DNA from: Elysia marginata
Lineage: Eukaryota > Mollusca > Gastropoda > Plakobranchidae
Reading direction: 5' to 3'
Length of the DNA: 38,216 bases
Assembly: GCA_019649035.1 (NCBI GenBank)
Contig: BMAT01008679.1
Coordinates: 155,194-193,409, forward strand
The position numbers and the translations under genes were made by a program. The notes under the pieces are model-generated. The model was not told the origin of the DNA. It made no database searches and saw only the letters and a list, made by a program, of their open reading frames with translations. Position 1 is the stretch's first letter. Every line of letters starts with the position of its first letter. Positions 14,101-22,822 of this stretch are shown one piece after another.

Positions 14101-17100
14101 AAGTTTAATGGGTTGAAGTAATACTAAAACAGACTCTAACAAGAGGTGCAAAATTTACTTTCTACGACAATTGACAAAACAGATGTTGTTAAAAATTAAC
14201 AAAGGTTGATTAAGTCCTGTGCAGGACAGGGTTTTTCTTCTTCAATTCTCTATTGAGGATGTTACAAAAAATTTAGATGATACAATATTAACGGCAGAAA
14301 TGATAAAAAAAAAAATTAAAATTGAGCTTACATTGCATCTCACATGAAATGAATGTCATAGATACAAGCTGTGCAATAAACAATATTGGGCTTTTGAAAA
14401 GTTCAAAAATCATGGAAATTGTCACCCTGTGATGAGTTTTTTTTTTCCTTTTTAATCTAGTTTTACTAAAACATCAAATAGAACAAACATGATGAAAAAA
14501 ACAAGTATATGGTAGACACCTCAATGTGCTACCCTGTGCTCATACAGCATTAACAAAGTTTTGGTAGACTCAGCAAACATAAAGGGAGAGAGGAAAGCAT
14601 TAGTAAATTACATCACCATGCCATGTACAAGAATCATGACTACCTTGCTCCTGCTTTCTTTGACTACTGAATTAAGTATGTGAAATCACCAAAAAACAAA
14701 GTTCTCAAGGTTTTGGAGTCAGCACTGGAGGTCAGGGGGCACAACTTATCTCAAAATTCACTCTTTCCTTATTTTCTAACCAAATGGGAACCCTGGAAGT
14801 TTTCTGGAACCCTAAAATTTTATTTAAAGAAAACCCAATTCTTGAAATAATTTGAATCAGAATTAAAACTCTACTTGTTGCAGGAACTAACCTGGGCAAT
14901 ATTATCTTCCACAGTGAGCTCTAGCAGAGATGTGAGATAAGCAATCCTTGTCTGGCACACTGAGGCAAGCATGGGCAGGCGAGCCAAATACACATGCATG
15001 CTGCCTCTTGGGCTGGTCACAGCAAGCAACTGGCCGTCGTCACTCCAAGAGATACTGTCCAGTGAGCGCTCCTCTTCCAAGGTAATGATTGCATACATTT
15101 CCTTCAAGTCGCTCAGGTCATGGATCTTAATGCTATGTAACAAACAAAAATAATAATGAATAATTAATAAAGGAAAAAAAAAGAAAACTGAAGAGTTTTT
15201 TCCTCAATATTATAAAAGGTAGTTTGGCTTTTTTAAAATTTTTTTTATGAGGAGCTTGGACACATGTCCAGTTTCTGCTGAATTTTTCAAACTCTTCAAT
15301 GGTAACTGATGACACACCTTGTTTTCAGTGTAATGAGGTTAAAGATAGCTTATCACTTTTAAAAGATAAGTTCAGTGTAACATCGCACAAGGATAATATT
15401 TGGGTCATAACACAAGGTTGTAAAGTATGATCTAACTTAATACTAACTTTATACCAGATATATGAGAACAAACGCAGGAAGTGTACTGAAGGAGGTCTCT
15501 ACGTTCATGGATGGATTGCACTGAAGCACATATCAAAAGGAGACAATCGCTAGCTTGGAGGGCTATGAACAACATGGCAAACGTATAGAAGTCCCATATG
15601 TCCTAGCAGGTCAAACCAAGCTTCTTCTTGTAGAGTGCATACAATTGTGCGGATGCAAAGCATAGACGATGACCAAAGCACTGGAAAAGTCTCTAGATGG
15701 AAGCTACATGCGCACGCTCAGAGCAGTCCTGAACATAAGCTGGAGGCAACTATGCCGAATGACGAGCCATAAGGAGAGTTGCCTAGAGAGAAAGACAAAG
15801 TGCAGCTATGAGAATGGCATTCTCTGGGTATGTTATCGCCATGCAGATTTAGCCACAAATAGGCTGGCTCTGTGAACGCCATTGCATGGACAGACAGTGT
15901 GGGAGGCAGAGGATGACCTATGTTGAAGGAATGAGATGAGATGCCCCTGTCGAGACATCAAGCAAGTAGGCAGCATGCAATGGACCACAAAAAGGACTGA
16001 AGGATCTACGCAAGGACTTGGCTGAGGCCACCCTGGCGAGTGGTAAATGATTAAACTATAGCTAACCTGTTGTCCCCACATGACGCAGCTTTACCAAGGG
16101 CTGAAGAGATGGCTATGCTTGTAAGATTGTTCTTGTGGTTACGGGCTTGGAAACATTCCTGGGAGTAGAGGATATGTTTTTAGATCAGCTTGATGACAAC
16201 TTATGTACAAAGAAAGTTCTCAACATCATAGAAAAACAAAAACTATCCATTGCATGGTCAAATTATTTTTGGAAGGTGCAGGGAAAGGTTATTGTCTCCA
16301 AATAAATAAAGAGAAATGTAGATCATCATTTCTGCCATCATCAATTAGCACCTTTACAACAGGAAATTCATGAATATCAACATTAGTAATGGGTCTTTTT
16401 TTGGAGTCTACACAATTGCCTCAATAAAACACTCAATATATTTAGCGAATTCTATGTAACTTGTCTGTCTGTACACACAGAATGAGTAAACTTAATTGAA
16501 GAGAGAGAGACAGAGAGAGATAGATAGAGAGGAGACAGAGAGATATAGAGAGCAAGAGAGAGAGAGTTATTGTGTGTTTGTGTATGTCTGTAAATATTTT
16601 TTTATTCTTATGCTTCAGTCTTAAATATGTATAATTATGTGATATGCAATTGTGAAAACATATTTTTCTTCAGGCATAAATAAAAGCTATCCTTAGGCTT
16701 ATCCTATTTCATACAGACAATCCAAAACATCTATAAGACCAATGGTATTGCAAATGATAAAAAGTAGCAGCTTGCTGCCACTAAAGAACTGGGCCAAATC
16801 AGCTATGGATGAATATCAAGAAAGAGAGATTCTTTTTTGGTATTATTTCACAATATAAACTTGTTTTCTATGTACAACATATTTAGTATCAATATGTAAC
16901 AGTTTCTGAATCTTAAAAAAATAGTGCAGCAATACAAAGTAGGGCCTTCATGAAGTGGTATTGTTTAGAGGTGTAAATTCTAAATCTTTAAATGAAAATT
17001 TGAATATATGGTATTGATGGCAGGTCTGACAATGCTTTCTATAGATTTTAATAGTACTTTATACAAATATTTCAAGCCAAATAAGCATTAACACCACAGA

Positions 17101-20100
17101 AAGTGAGTTAAACAACACCAAATATCAAGTAGGCAAAAAGTCTATGTTGTGAGTAAAATACCTGTCCGATTTCTTTCATGTGGGTAGAAATCACAACAAA
17201 GTATCCCTGGGAGAAACCAATAAGTATGTAACCATCTCCAAACCTGAAAAAAGGGAAAATGTGAAAAATTGGAACGCAAATAAAAGCATTGTTTCAATGT
17301 TCTGAATTTTTTTCTAACTGACCATTCACTACCTTCCTCTAATTTCCATTCTCAATAATATCTTTGAGCAGAGAAGGCCCATTTGAAAAGAAAGCACTAA
17401 AAGCACTATGTCATGCTTTTGTAGCTAGTCCAAAAGAGTTGGACGTTGCAACAATTGTAGTTTGCAACAATAAAAAACAACATTTTTTATACTTTAGTCA
17501 CAGTGTGTATATATGTTTTGCCCTAAGATGTGTTAGATTTTATGACAAATGGAGAATATAAAAAAAAAGAAGACATTTTGGTGTAAGAAATCTTTAGAGT
17601 TCATAATTTCATTCTTTTTTTAATTTAAATATTTGAATTTCCAGCATGCAAATTAATTTATGGAGCAGGTGTGTAGTTAATACAGCCACTGCCAAACCTG
17701 CCCAAGCCACCATCGAAGATCAATAGTCATTGTGGTCGTAATGAACAGGTTGGTGTGATGGATATCATGCTTGTAACCCTGTAAAATACAGTTCTTTTCA
17801 TTTCTGATTTTTAATGTAGCAAACAATTTTTCTGAGTTTCTGTTTGCTTTATTTAAGCAACCAATAGTTTATTGAATAAACAATTTAATAGAGAATGCGG
17901 TTGATGACAGTTGGTGGCTAACTAGTTCTTCTCGGGATGGAGTGATTGTGTTGTAAAGTTTTTTTAAGAGATGGTAAAGAATACTGTGAGTTAAAAAAGC
18001 TGCCCACCGTCGCATTGGTAAAGTGCTAACCATGGAGGACATCAAAACATTGAAAAAAATGCGAGGGAGTCAAAGAAACGTGGTTGCCAATACAGGTGGT
18101 CAGCAAGGCAGCTTAGACGGTACAGATTTTAGATTTAATTTTCCTTATTTTATTTCAGCCCATTTGCAGGTACCTAGCCAAACTCAATAAACAGTACAAC
18201 TCTGCTCACCATTTGTAGGCCACTATAGATCCATATCTCTGTTGAAAAGCCAACTCTATTGGGTTGTCTGGATCATTAATGTTGAACAGAAAAAGTGTCT
18301 TCTTCCCAATGTTAACACTGACCTGTTTTAGGGAAAAAGGGATTTGAAAATAGTTTTTTGTGTCTCTCCTCACAGTAAAAAACTGTTCTGACTTCTAAAT
18401 CTGCAAACACTCAGCAATAATACCATACTTGTAGTGTATGACTTTTTCAAACAAATTTGTACATGCAAAAATGTTGTTTACATTAAAAATAATGAGGTGG
18501 CTTATGATTTACAAAAATCATATACATAAAAATGTAATTCAAAAAACAGACGACAATTTAGTGTGAATTATCAAGGAAACATCAGAGAGACAATTTAACT
18601 CAGAAAACTTTAGCATGGAGTTTAAAAGCAAAATAAATAACGGCTTACAGTGTTTTCTCCGATGGAACTCCTCTCATCCCCCTTCATCTCAGAGAAGTCT
18701 ACATCTGAAGGTTCAGCACGGAGTTGAGTTTGTCTTAAAGTGTCTCCATCTGCATTGCTAATGCTAATAGTTTTGTCATCACTCCCTAAAGCAAGAAGGT
18801 TCTCTGCACTCCAGGCGCCACATGTAATACGCTTTGTGTGTTTGCCAATAATAGGTATTTTTCTGAAGAGAGAAAAAAAATTGTGAATTCATGAAATGCT
18901 GAATGTAGTGACAAATAAGATACCGGTATAAAAATTTTTAAAACCAATATGATACTTTTATATATGATGGCAATTTAATCTTGTTGATCTAAAAGCTCAA
19001 AGATGCTTGCATTTCAATGAGAGACTTCAGTTACCACTAAAAACATTTTCTACTTCATGAGAAATTCCTTTTTTAATAGCCAAAACAAGAGAAACAGTCA
19101 TGACATTAGTTCTATCTTGTTCTACCTCCATTTCTCTAAATTTGCACGCAAGTCATTTAAGGCTTCAGGGTGCATATAAATACTCAATCATTTAAAACAG
19201 GGGTATAGGCTTAGGGTTAGGTATGGTTTTTTTATCTGTTTAAAATTCCCTATTGAAGTAAAGACTTTTTTGCCCCATTTCAGGTGGTATGACTGGCTCC
19301 AAAAATGCCAAAATGGTGATTAGAACAAAATAGCAACTGAGTATTAAATGTCCAAAGGTGTGGCAGAATTTCTTAAAATATACAAATAATAATATAGGAT
19401 TTAAGGTATGCCATTTGTTTTTACAACCTGTTCAAAACTTCTAGCCACATTGTTCCAATCAAGAATAGATATGTAAGTGCAAAATATCTTAATGGTTTTG
19501 CATTTAGAGTGAAATGTAATTACCTGACAAAATTTACAGCCAGTAACCTACCTTGATGTTTTATGATTGTATATTAGCAAATTGCCTTTCTGTGTTCCTA
19601 CAGCTAGCATTGATCCTGATTTAGACCACAGAAGAAAAGTCATTGCATCTCTGTGGGGGAATATAAGTTTTAAAAGGTTTAGTTCAAATCACACATTTCA
19701 ACAAGATTTTCACTCAAAATAAATAAAACTTAAAATGACTCAGCATGGAGCATGTATTGTAAAATTTTTATTTACACACTAAAGCTGTATAAATTTCAAG
19801 GGGAAAAAAGGGATACGATTGTTTTGTTCTTACATTCATAAAAGATAAACATATTTAATTTGTGTGCTAAAAATATCGACTCATGATTAAGCATACAAAT
19901 TACTGTAACATACAAATTACTGTAACTTACTTTAGTCCACTGTCAATCTGGCTAAACTTCTGAGAATTTGTGTCCCATAAAAAAATGCCATTAGAGTTGT
20001 CACAAACAATGGCCAGGGTATCTCCATCTTGATCCCAACCAAGACCAGTGCATCGTCTAGAAAATAAAATATGTTAGCAAAATAACTTTAAAATATTTAT

Positions 20101-22415
20101 ACATGTGTAGCACTACAATGAAATTAAAAATAAGCGAGGCATTCTGTAAATAATTTGTGAAAAACAGGCACTTTCAACAAAGGAAACATTTCAATAAAAA
20201 ATTGACAAGGCAAATATTGAAAATTGTTTAATTAACTTTTTCAAATGCAACTTAAAATCTTTGATGCAATGGCAGGAAATAAGAAATTTAAAAAGCACTA
20301 TAGTGAACCTACTCTTTAACTATACATCATGGAAAATCATTTACTGTGTTTATGTCCATTTTACAGAAAACAGGTATCACTGATCCCCAAAGCAATCCTT
20401 ATTCTTTCAATTTTTTTCAAGAACTTTACTTTCTATATTGTTTAATTAAAATTATTAAAAATTTAGAGAATGTAAAAATGAAGGGATCTCAATCTGAGTG
20501 TTACTTTGGTCAGTTGTTGTTTTTCTTTTTACTCTAACAGAGAAAACTTTTGTAAATAGAGATTTGTGTATGTGCTGCATCACAAAATTGACCAGGAAGA
20601 TAAACATACCAATATGTAGTCAAAAACTGATTGACAATGTGTTTACAAGAACCTGTACCATTTGGTTTTTACACTATCTGTCTCACTTCACACTCTGTAC
20701 AGTTCTCAGTCTAATGCATATATGTGTTGCAAATAGTCTAAAAGAGCCAGAAGTAGCAAAAATCTCTTCATATTCAATTAAGAATTTGAGGGAAGTTTAG
20801 GGGATGTCATTGTGTAAGCACTGCATTTTTAGAAATTGCAAATGTTAGAAGTTACTTGAAATTACCAGAATGAACTGAAAAGATAAGGACATTTTTGGTA
20901 ACCTTAACAATGTTTTAAATGAATTTAAATAAACTCCACTTTTAGAATGATGTTCTCTGAAGTTAAAAATTGGAAGCCAACCTATTAGACATGTGTTGTG
21001 ACACAAACTGTCTGCTCGTAAAAAAAAAAAATACAACATACCCAGGAAGGGTCACAAATCCTTTGAGATCACCATGTCGATCATAAATTTTTGCTGTTGC
21101 ATCAGAGCTGAAATATAACAAAAGTGTGGGTGAAAATCTAAGATGTTACACAAATGCCAAGGCAATTCAGAACAAAAATGATGTTTTAAACTGCATCTTC
21201 ACTAAATTTAATAAGTAAACAAAACTACATTTTTCCTATCAATAATTTAGATTCATACATCTTTTTGAACTCGTGCTGATATCTCACTCAGTCTACTTTA
21301 TTAACGTGTACGATTAATTTTACTTAAAATGGTTCAAATCCATTTTGCTCTAGAGATAAAACGTTGGCTACTAAAAGCTTTGAGTATTGTAAATAGTTAC
21401 AAAGTTCTAAGCAAAAATAAACTCATTGCTAATTAAGTATAGTATAAAACACATGACATTTTGTCAAAAATTTATAGAAATTTAAATTCAATGTAGAATT
21501 CACAAATAACCTGCAGTAAATAATATTATAATATCAATAAAGAAAAAAAATGATGTTGACACAGATGAAGGCCCATTACTGCACTGACCCTGTTGTTGCA
21601 ATGTAGTTGCCATGTGATCTTTGCCAAGCATACTTGATGGGTCCATCACCATGTGCCCTTTCTGGCAAGCTAAATATTCTCTGAGATAAAAGAAAACAAA
21701 GAGAGACAAATGGAAGTCAGCTTTATGATACCAAAAGCAAGCACTTTATATTGATTGTTAACTTGTGTCAATGTCATTTTCAATTTTGTCAGTGTTTTAA
21801 AAATACACATTAAAAACTATCATAGACCCTACTGAGTGCTCACACTGCAAAAATTTAGTTTTCAACACACATTTCTTGTTCACCGCCAGTACAAGAGGCT
21901 TCACAGTCAAATGACAAATTTATGTCTGTAAGTCTGCAGGTTGATGGGAAACACCTGCGAAAAGGTTGCAAATTGTTGTGAACAAACTCATGGTTCTTTT
22001 TTTAATTCTACATAATCTGATGTATTCTTTGGATCTTGACTAGCTGAAAGTGTGGCTTTGTGGTCCTGTGGTGGATACTAAGCTCTTCGACTGAGAGGTC
22101 CACGGTTCAACTTCAAGCCCTAGCTCGGCTGGTCCATCAATGGGAAAGGCTGACAGTGACAGTACGCTAAAGAGTAGAGAGATATACAGTTTTCACTGCT
22201 GCTTTACTGCAACTTTTGAAGATAATATGGTTGGTGATGGCCATTCAAGGAACCAATGCAAAGGGCTTAGAGCATTTTCTTGGGTTTAGTTTTTTCTTAA
22301 AAAATTTACTTTAGTTTTCTCATTTTATTTGAAATTTAAGTCTGAAATGACATCTTACAGATCTGGATCTAATCACCAACTGTTATGTTTTACTGACCTT
22401 CATATTTGAAGCCAT
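776..22415 (-). CDS. WDR19: WDR19 / IFT144, intraflagellar transport complex A subunit; 27 exons, 3' end off window
   Basis: IFT-A core subunit that acts in retrograde transport and import of ciliary membrane cargo. Spliced coding exons (minus strand, 5' to 3'): 22415-22398, 21680-21589, 21107-21042, 20056-19931, 19650-19552, 18862-18649, 18322-18210, 17243-17162, 16158-16067, 15132-14892, 12151-12037, 11277-11168, 10977-10852, 9820-9671, 9351-9271, 8589-8523, 6098-5926, 5666-5629, 5398-5301, 5114-5053, 4361-4251, 3832-3594, 2941-2866, 2514-2432, 1865-1725, 1492-1403, 900-776. All introns are GT-AG and all phases join. About 1,005 residues are present of roughly 1,340 in animal orthologues. 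Landmarks colinear with human WDR19: KRIFSL near the N-terminus, [95 protein letters not shown]. Residues to about 650 are WD40 and the rest is TPR-like solenoid. Residue numbers in the exon entries count from the methionine at 22403. The C-terminal quarter lies left of the window. No frame break seen. Confidence 0.96.
1403..1492 (-). CDS. WDR19: WDR19 exon 26
   Basis: Residues 935-963, [20 protein letters not shown] then SVEGAKMVA. Compare human [20 protein letters not shown]. Acceptor attgccag, donor AG|gtgaga. Confidence 0.95.
1725..1865 (-). CDS. WDR19: WDR19 exon 25
   Basis: Residues 888-933. [20 protein letters not shown] then [20 protein letters not shown] form the strongest TPR block, nearly identical to vertebrates at [12 protein letters not shown]. 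Acceptor cttgctcag, donor AG|gtattc. Confidence 0.97.
2432..2514 (-). CDS. WDR19: WDR19 exon 24
   Basis: Residues 860-886, [20 protein letters not shown] then VYIRGKN. TPR-like repeat. Donor TG|gtaagt splits Trp. Confidence 0.95.
2661..2673. repeat. Poly-C run (13)
   Basis: Thirteen consecutive C bases followed by a T run, in a WDR19 intron. Such runs are length-polymorphic and prone to sequencing error. Confidence 0.9.
2866..2941 (-). CDS. WDR19: WDR19 exon 23
   Basis: Residues 835-859, [20 protein letters not shown] then LESMK. Matches human [20 protein letters not shown]. Acceptor tcatctcag, donor AAG|gtaatt. Confidence 0.92.
3087..3469. mobile_element. TTAA-flanked short inverted-repeat element (piggyBac-type MITE)
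   Basis: CTTAACCTTTTCCCAT on the left and ATGGGAAAAGGTTAAG on the right are perfect 16-bp inverted repeats. With TTAA as target duplication (3087-3090 and 3466-3469) the element is 375 bp with an 11-bp terminal repeat CCTTTTCCCAT. A second, imperfect inverted match lies just inside: a GCCTGTCTATTCCGCCCGTAC-like block against GGCTGGCTATTCCCTGCGTAC read on the opposite strand. No coding capacity. TTAA duplication is the hallmark of piggyBac insertion. Lies in the WDR19 intron between exons 22 and 23. Confidence 0.72.
3594..3832 (-). CDS. WDR19: WDR19 exon 22
   Basis: Residues 755-833. [49 protein letters not shown] and MSIRVGDIR form TPR-like helices, very close to human [20 protein letters not shown]. 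Donor AG|gtatat. Confidence 0.97.
4251..4361 (-). CDS. WDR19: WDR19 exon 21
   Basis: Residues 718-754, including [20 protein letters not shown] then [10 protein letters not shown]. Solenoid repeat. Acceptor attggcag, donor GAG|gtgaga. Confidence 0.95.
5053..5114 (-). CDS. WDR19: WDR19 exon 20
   Basis: Residues 698-717, [20 protein letters not shown]. Compare human [20 protein letters not shown]. Acceptor atatcag, donor AAG|gtgaga. Confidence 0.95.
5301..5398 (-). CDS. WDR19: WDR19 exon 19
   Basis: Residues 665-696, [20 protein letters not shown] then [12 protein letters not shown]. Compare human [20 protein letters not shown]. Donor G|gtaagt. Confidence 0.93.
5629..5666 (-). CDS. WDR19: WDR19 exon 18 (38 bp)
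   Basis: Residues 652-663, [12 protein letters not shown], then a split Arg codon. It aligns with human ELRPMLAQNLMLKR, at the start of the alpha-solenoid. Acceptor ctctttcag, donor AG|gtatgg. Confidence 0.9.
5926..6098 (-). CDS. WDR19: WDR19 exon 17
   Basis: Residues 595-651, [20 protein letters not shown] then [20 protein letters not shown] then NPTELGPND. Last propeller strand before the solenoid. Acceptor aacttcccag, donor GAT|gtaact. Confidence 0.95.
6159..6200. repeat. 22-bp tandem duplication
   Basis: ATGACTTACAAAGACGTTA occurs at 6159 and again at 6181. Recent local duplication in a WDR19 intron. Confidence 0.85.
7549..7591. repeat. 21-bp tandem duplication
   Basis: CTGTAATACTAATATCTTATT is repeated head to tail, starting at 7549 and 7570. 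In a WDR19 intron. Confidence 0.85.
7978..8300. repeat. Five-unit tandem repeat, about 62 bp each
   Basis: Units share a core reading GACTCTTCCAAATAAAGGAG, followed by a block like ctagaatgaagtagaaact, then a T-rich stretch. The landmark gaaact recurs at 8041, 8103, 8166 and 8228, giving a 62-63 bp period. Copies have diverged. Intronic in WDR19 between exons 16 and 17. The open minus frame here is repeat-driven and not coding. Confidence 0.85.
8523..8589 (-). CDS. WDR19: WDR19 exon 16
   Basis: Residues 572-593, [20 protein letters not shown] then VH. Compare human [20 protein letters not shown]. Acceptor cacttcag, donor G|gtaggc. Confidence 0.93.
9271..9351 (-). CDS. WDR19: WDR19 exon 15
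   Basis: Residues 545-571, including [20 protein letters not shown]. Acceptor ccctgtag, donor AAG|gtaaaa, phase 0 at both ends. Confidence 0.95.
9671..9820 (-). CDS. WDR19: WDR19 exon 14
   Basis: Residues 495-544, [20 protein letters not shown] then [16 protein letters not shown], one of the most conserved blocks of the family. Donor TCG|gtacat. Confidence 0.96.
10031..10081. repeat. (TA)n microsatellite
   Basis: About 50 bp of nearly pure alternating TA in the WDR19 intron between exons 13 and 14. Confidence 0.95.
10852..10977 (-). CDS. WDR19: WDR19 exon 13
   Basis: Residues 453-494. [20 protein letters not shown] then [12 protein letters not shown]; compare human [30 protein letters not shown]. 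Donor TCA|gtgagt. Confidence 0.95.
11122..11150. repeat. (ATT)n microsatellite
   Basis: About ten ATT units, 18 bp downstream (minus strand) of the exon 12 donor, so it sits at the very start of that intron. Confidence 0.95.
11168..11277 (-). CDS. WDR19: WDR19 exon 12
   Basis: Residues 417-452, including [20 protein letters not shown] then FEGQVQLHM. Acceptor tttttgcag, donor ATG|gtaact. An ATT microsatellite starts about 18 bp inside the intron. Confidence 0.95.
12037..12151 (-). CDS. WDR19: WDR19 exon 11
   Basis: Residues 378-415, [20 protein letters not shown] then [11 protein letters not shown], carrying the family's [10 protein letters not shown] signature. Acceptor gtgtttcag, donor G|gtatgt. 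Confidence 0.95.
12152..14891 (-). other. WDR19 intron 10 (2.7 kb)
   Basis: Holds the inverted-repeat pair and several G+C-richer islands (12,600-12,800; 13,140-13,330; 13,690-13,820) in otherwise AT-rich sequence. The last island ends GCGAGAGGGTTAAAG, resembling a piggyBac-type end at TTAA, but no partner was found. No exon is missing here because exons 10 and 11 join directly. Confidence 0.6.
12666..13264. repeat. Diverged inverted-repeat pair (arms 12666-12707 and 13222-13264)
   Basis: The left arm and the reverse complement of the right arm align over about 43 bp, sharing CCAATCAGAGCC exactly and (t/c)cag after it. Before it they share gacct, tca and gtca blocks. The arms are about 515 bp apart, G+C richer than the AT-rich interior, with CCAAT or ATTGG pentamers in both. 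It may be a decayed foldback or terminal-inverted-repeat element in WDR19 intron 10. No coding capacity seen. Confidence 0.5.
14892..15132 (-). CDS. WDR19: WDR19 exon 10
   Basis: Residues 298-377. [20 protein letters not shown], then [20 protein letters not shown], then [17 protein letters not shown]. Conserved propeller segment ending at the [11 protein letters not shown] motif. Donor CAG|gttagt. Confidence 0.96.
15495..16060 (+). mobile_element. Degenerate non-LTR retrotransposon (RTE-like) reverse transcriptase C-terminal remnant
   Basis: Plus-strand translation gives in order [26 protein letters not shown], a stop, KSHMS, a stop, QVKPSFF. Then comes [28 protein letters not shown] and [13 protein letters not shown], then a stop and TPLHGQTV. 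These are the tail motifs of RTE-related LINE proteins ([36 protein letters not shown]). At least four in-frame stops and one or more frame changes show it is dead. It lies antisense in WDR19 intron 9 and ends next to the exon 9 donor. Confidence 0.8.
16067..16158 (-). CDS. WDR19: WDR19 exon 9
   Basis: Residues 267-296, [20 protein letters not shown] then [10 protein letters not shown]. Matches human EIFQARNHKDNLTSIAVS. Acceptor ctactcccag, donor AG|gttagc. It contains no long open frame and was found by homology and phase. A LINE tail ends within about 20 bp of its donor. Confidence 0.93.
16499..16566. repeat. (GA)n-rich microsatellite
   Basis: Imperfect GA/GATA/GACA run in the intron between WDR19 exons 8 and 9, followed by a short TG-rich stretch. 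Confidence 0.92.
17162..17243 (-). CDS. WDR19: WDR19 exon 8
   Basis: Residues 240-266, [20 protein letters not shown] then HMKEIGQ. Acceptor ttttttcag, donor CAG|gtattt, phase 0. Confidence 0.94.
18210..18322 (-). CDS. WDR19: WDR19 exon 7
   Basis: Residues 202-238, [20 protein letters not shown] then [17 protein letters not shown]. Matches the family segment GKKTLFFLNLNEPDNP. Donor TG|gtgagc splits a Trp codon. Confidence 0.94.
18649..18862 (-). CDS. WDR19: WDR19 exon 6
   Basis: Residues 131-201. Starts [20 protein letters not shown] and includes [20 protein letters not shown], the WD blade that carries the family's [10 protein letters not shown] signature. Acceptor ctcttcag, donor ACT|gtaagc. 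Confidence 0.95.
19552..19650 (-). CDS. WDR19: WDR19 exon 5
   Basis: Residues 98-129, [20 protein letters not shown] then [12 protein letters not shown], a WD40 blade. Acceptor cccccacag, donor AG|gtaggt. Confidence 0.94.
19892..19926. repeat. 17-bp tandem duplication beside the exon 4 donor
   Basis: CATACAAATTACTGTAA occurs twice head to tail. On the minus strand the pair begins a few bases after the gtaagt donor of WDR19 exon 4. Confidence 0.85.
19931..20056 (-). CDS. WDR19: WDR19 exon 4
   Basis: Residues 56-96. [20 protein letters not shown] followed by LWDTNS is a typical WD40 blade. Acceptor ttttctag, donor AA|gtaagt. A 17-bp tandem duplication starts right after the donor. Confidence 0.94.
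21042..21107 (-). CDS. WDR19: WDR19 exon 3
   Basis: Residues 34-54, including [18 protein letters not shown], the end of the first WD repeat. Acceptor atttcag, donor GG|gtatgt. Confidence 0.93.
21589..21680 (-). CDS. WDR19: WDR19 exon 2
   Basis: Residues 3-32. Begins [11 protein letters not shown] and continues [17 protein letters not shown], which is the first WD40 strand. Acceptor tttatctcag, donor GG|gtcagt, phase 2. Confidence 0.93.
22040..22170 (+). repeat. tRNA-like SINE remnant (WDR19 intron 1)
   Basis: Contains tggctttgtgg, an approximate Pol III A box. Next is ctcttcgactgagag, which can form an anticodon-like stem. Then GGTTCAACTTC at 22104-22114 is close to the B box consensus GGTTCRANTCC. 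Stems elsewhere do not pair, so it is not a functional tRNA. Confidence 0.45.
22398..22415 (-). CDS. WDR19: WDR19 exon 1 (start)
   Basis: Encodes M-A-S-N-M-K, then the donor AAG|gtcagt. The methionine at 22403 aligns with the family start MKRIFSL. The upstream in-frame ATG at 22415 has the better Kozak context (A at -3, G at +4) and would add four residues. Phase 0 joins exactly to exon 2. Too short for ORF callers. Confidence 0.82.
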
Positions 22416-22565
22416 ATTCAGAAATTTGAAGCTGTTAACTAAGTATACATTTAAAATGAAGATGCACAGTCCCAAATAATAACTCCCATCAGGTTGTTGT
22501 TCTATAAGATCAGTTATTGAGATCTGAAATTTGTGGAATGCTCGATGTTCATAAATTCTGTTGAT

Positions 22566-22576
22566 TGCGCATGCGA
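22566..22576. promoter_or_regulatory. NRF1-like site
   Basis: TGCGCATGCGA differs by one base from the palindromic NRF1 core YGCGCAYGCGC. It is about 70 bp from the X-box on the WDR19 side. Typical of TATA-less animal promoters. Confidence 0.55.
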
Positions 22577-22644
22577 GACAGGAACTCCAAGGGAAACATC
22601 AAAGAGTTCCAGAAAAGGGGACATCAATGAGAAATTCTTTTTAA

Positions 22645-22658
22645 GTTGCTATGACAAC
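22645..22658. promoter_or_regulatory. X-box (RFX transcription factor site)
   Basis: GTTGCTATGACAAC fits the RFX consensus RYYNYY-N2-RRNRAC at every defined position and is nearly palindromic. It lies 230 bp from the WDR19 start and 393 bp from the FAM47E-like start. RFX sites in promoters are an established signature of IFT and other ciliary genes. Confidence 0.8.
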
Positions 22659-22822
22659 TTTAGGACAATCATTTGGATGCGTTTGTTTACAGTCCTAAAA
22701 TTTCTTTTTATATTCGTGTTATATGTAAAGTTTTGAAAGATCAGGATTTAGATATTGAGCTTCAAAGAAATATTTTCTCACGTTAGAGTTTGGTTTTTGC
22801 TTTTTTTCCCCTTTGCTTGCAA

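Noticed and set aside
17999-18112. Short foldback-like block with AGCTGCC and CACC..ATTGG in opposite orientations
   Set aside because: Match is gapped and under 20 identical bases; not enough to call an element.
20498-20800. 100-codon plus-strand ORF in WDR19 intron 3
   Set aside because: No recognisable motif, hydrophobic AT-driven composition, no splice logic with neighbours; probably chance.
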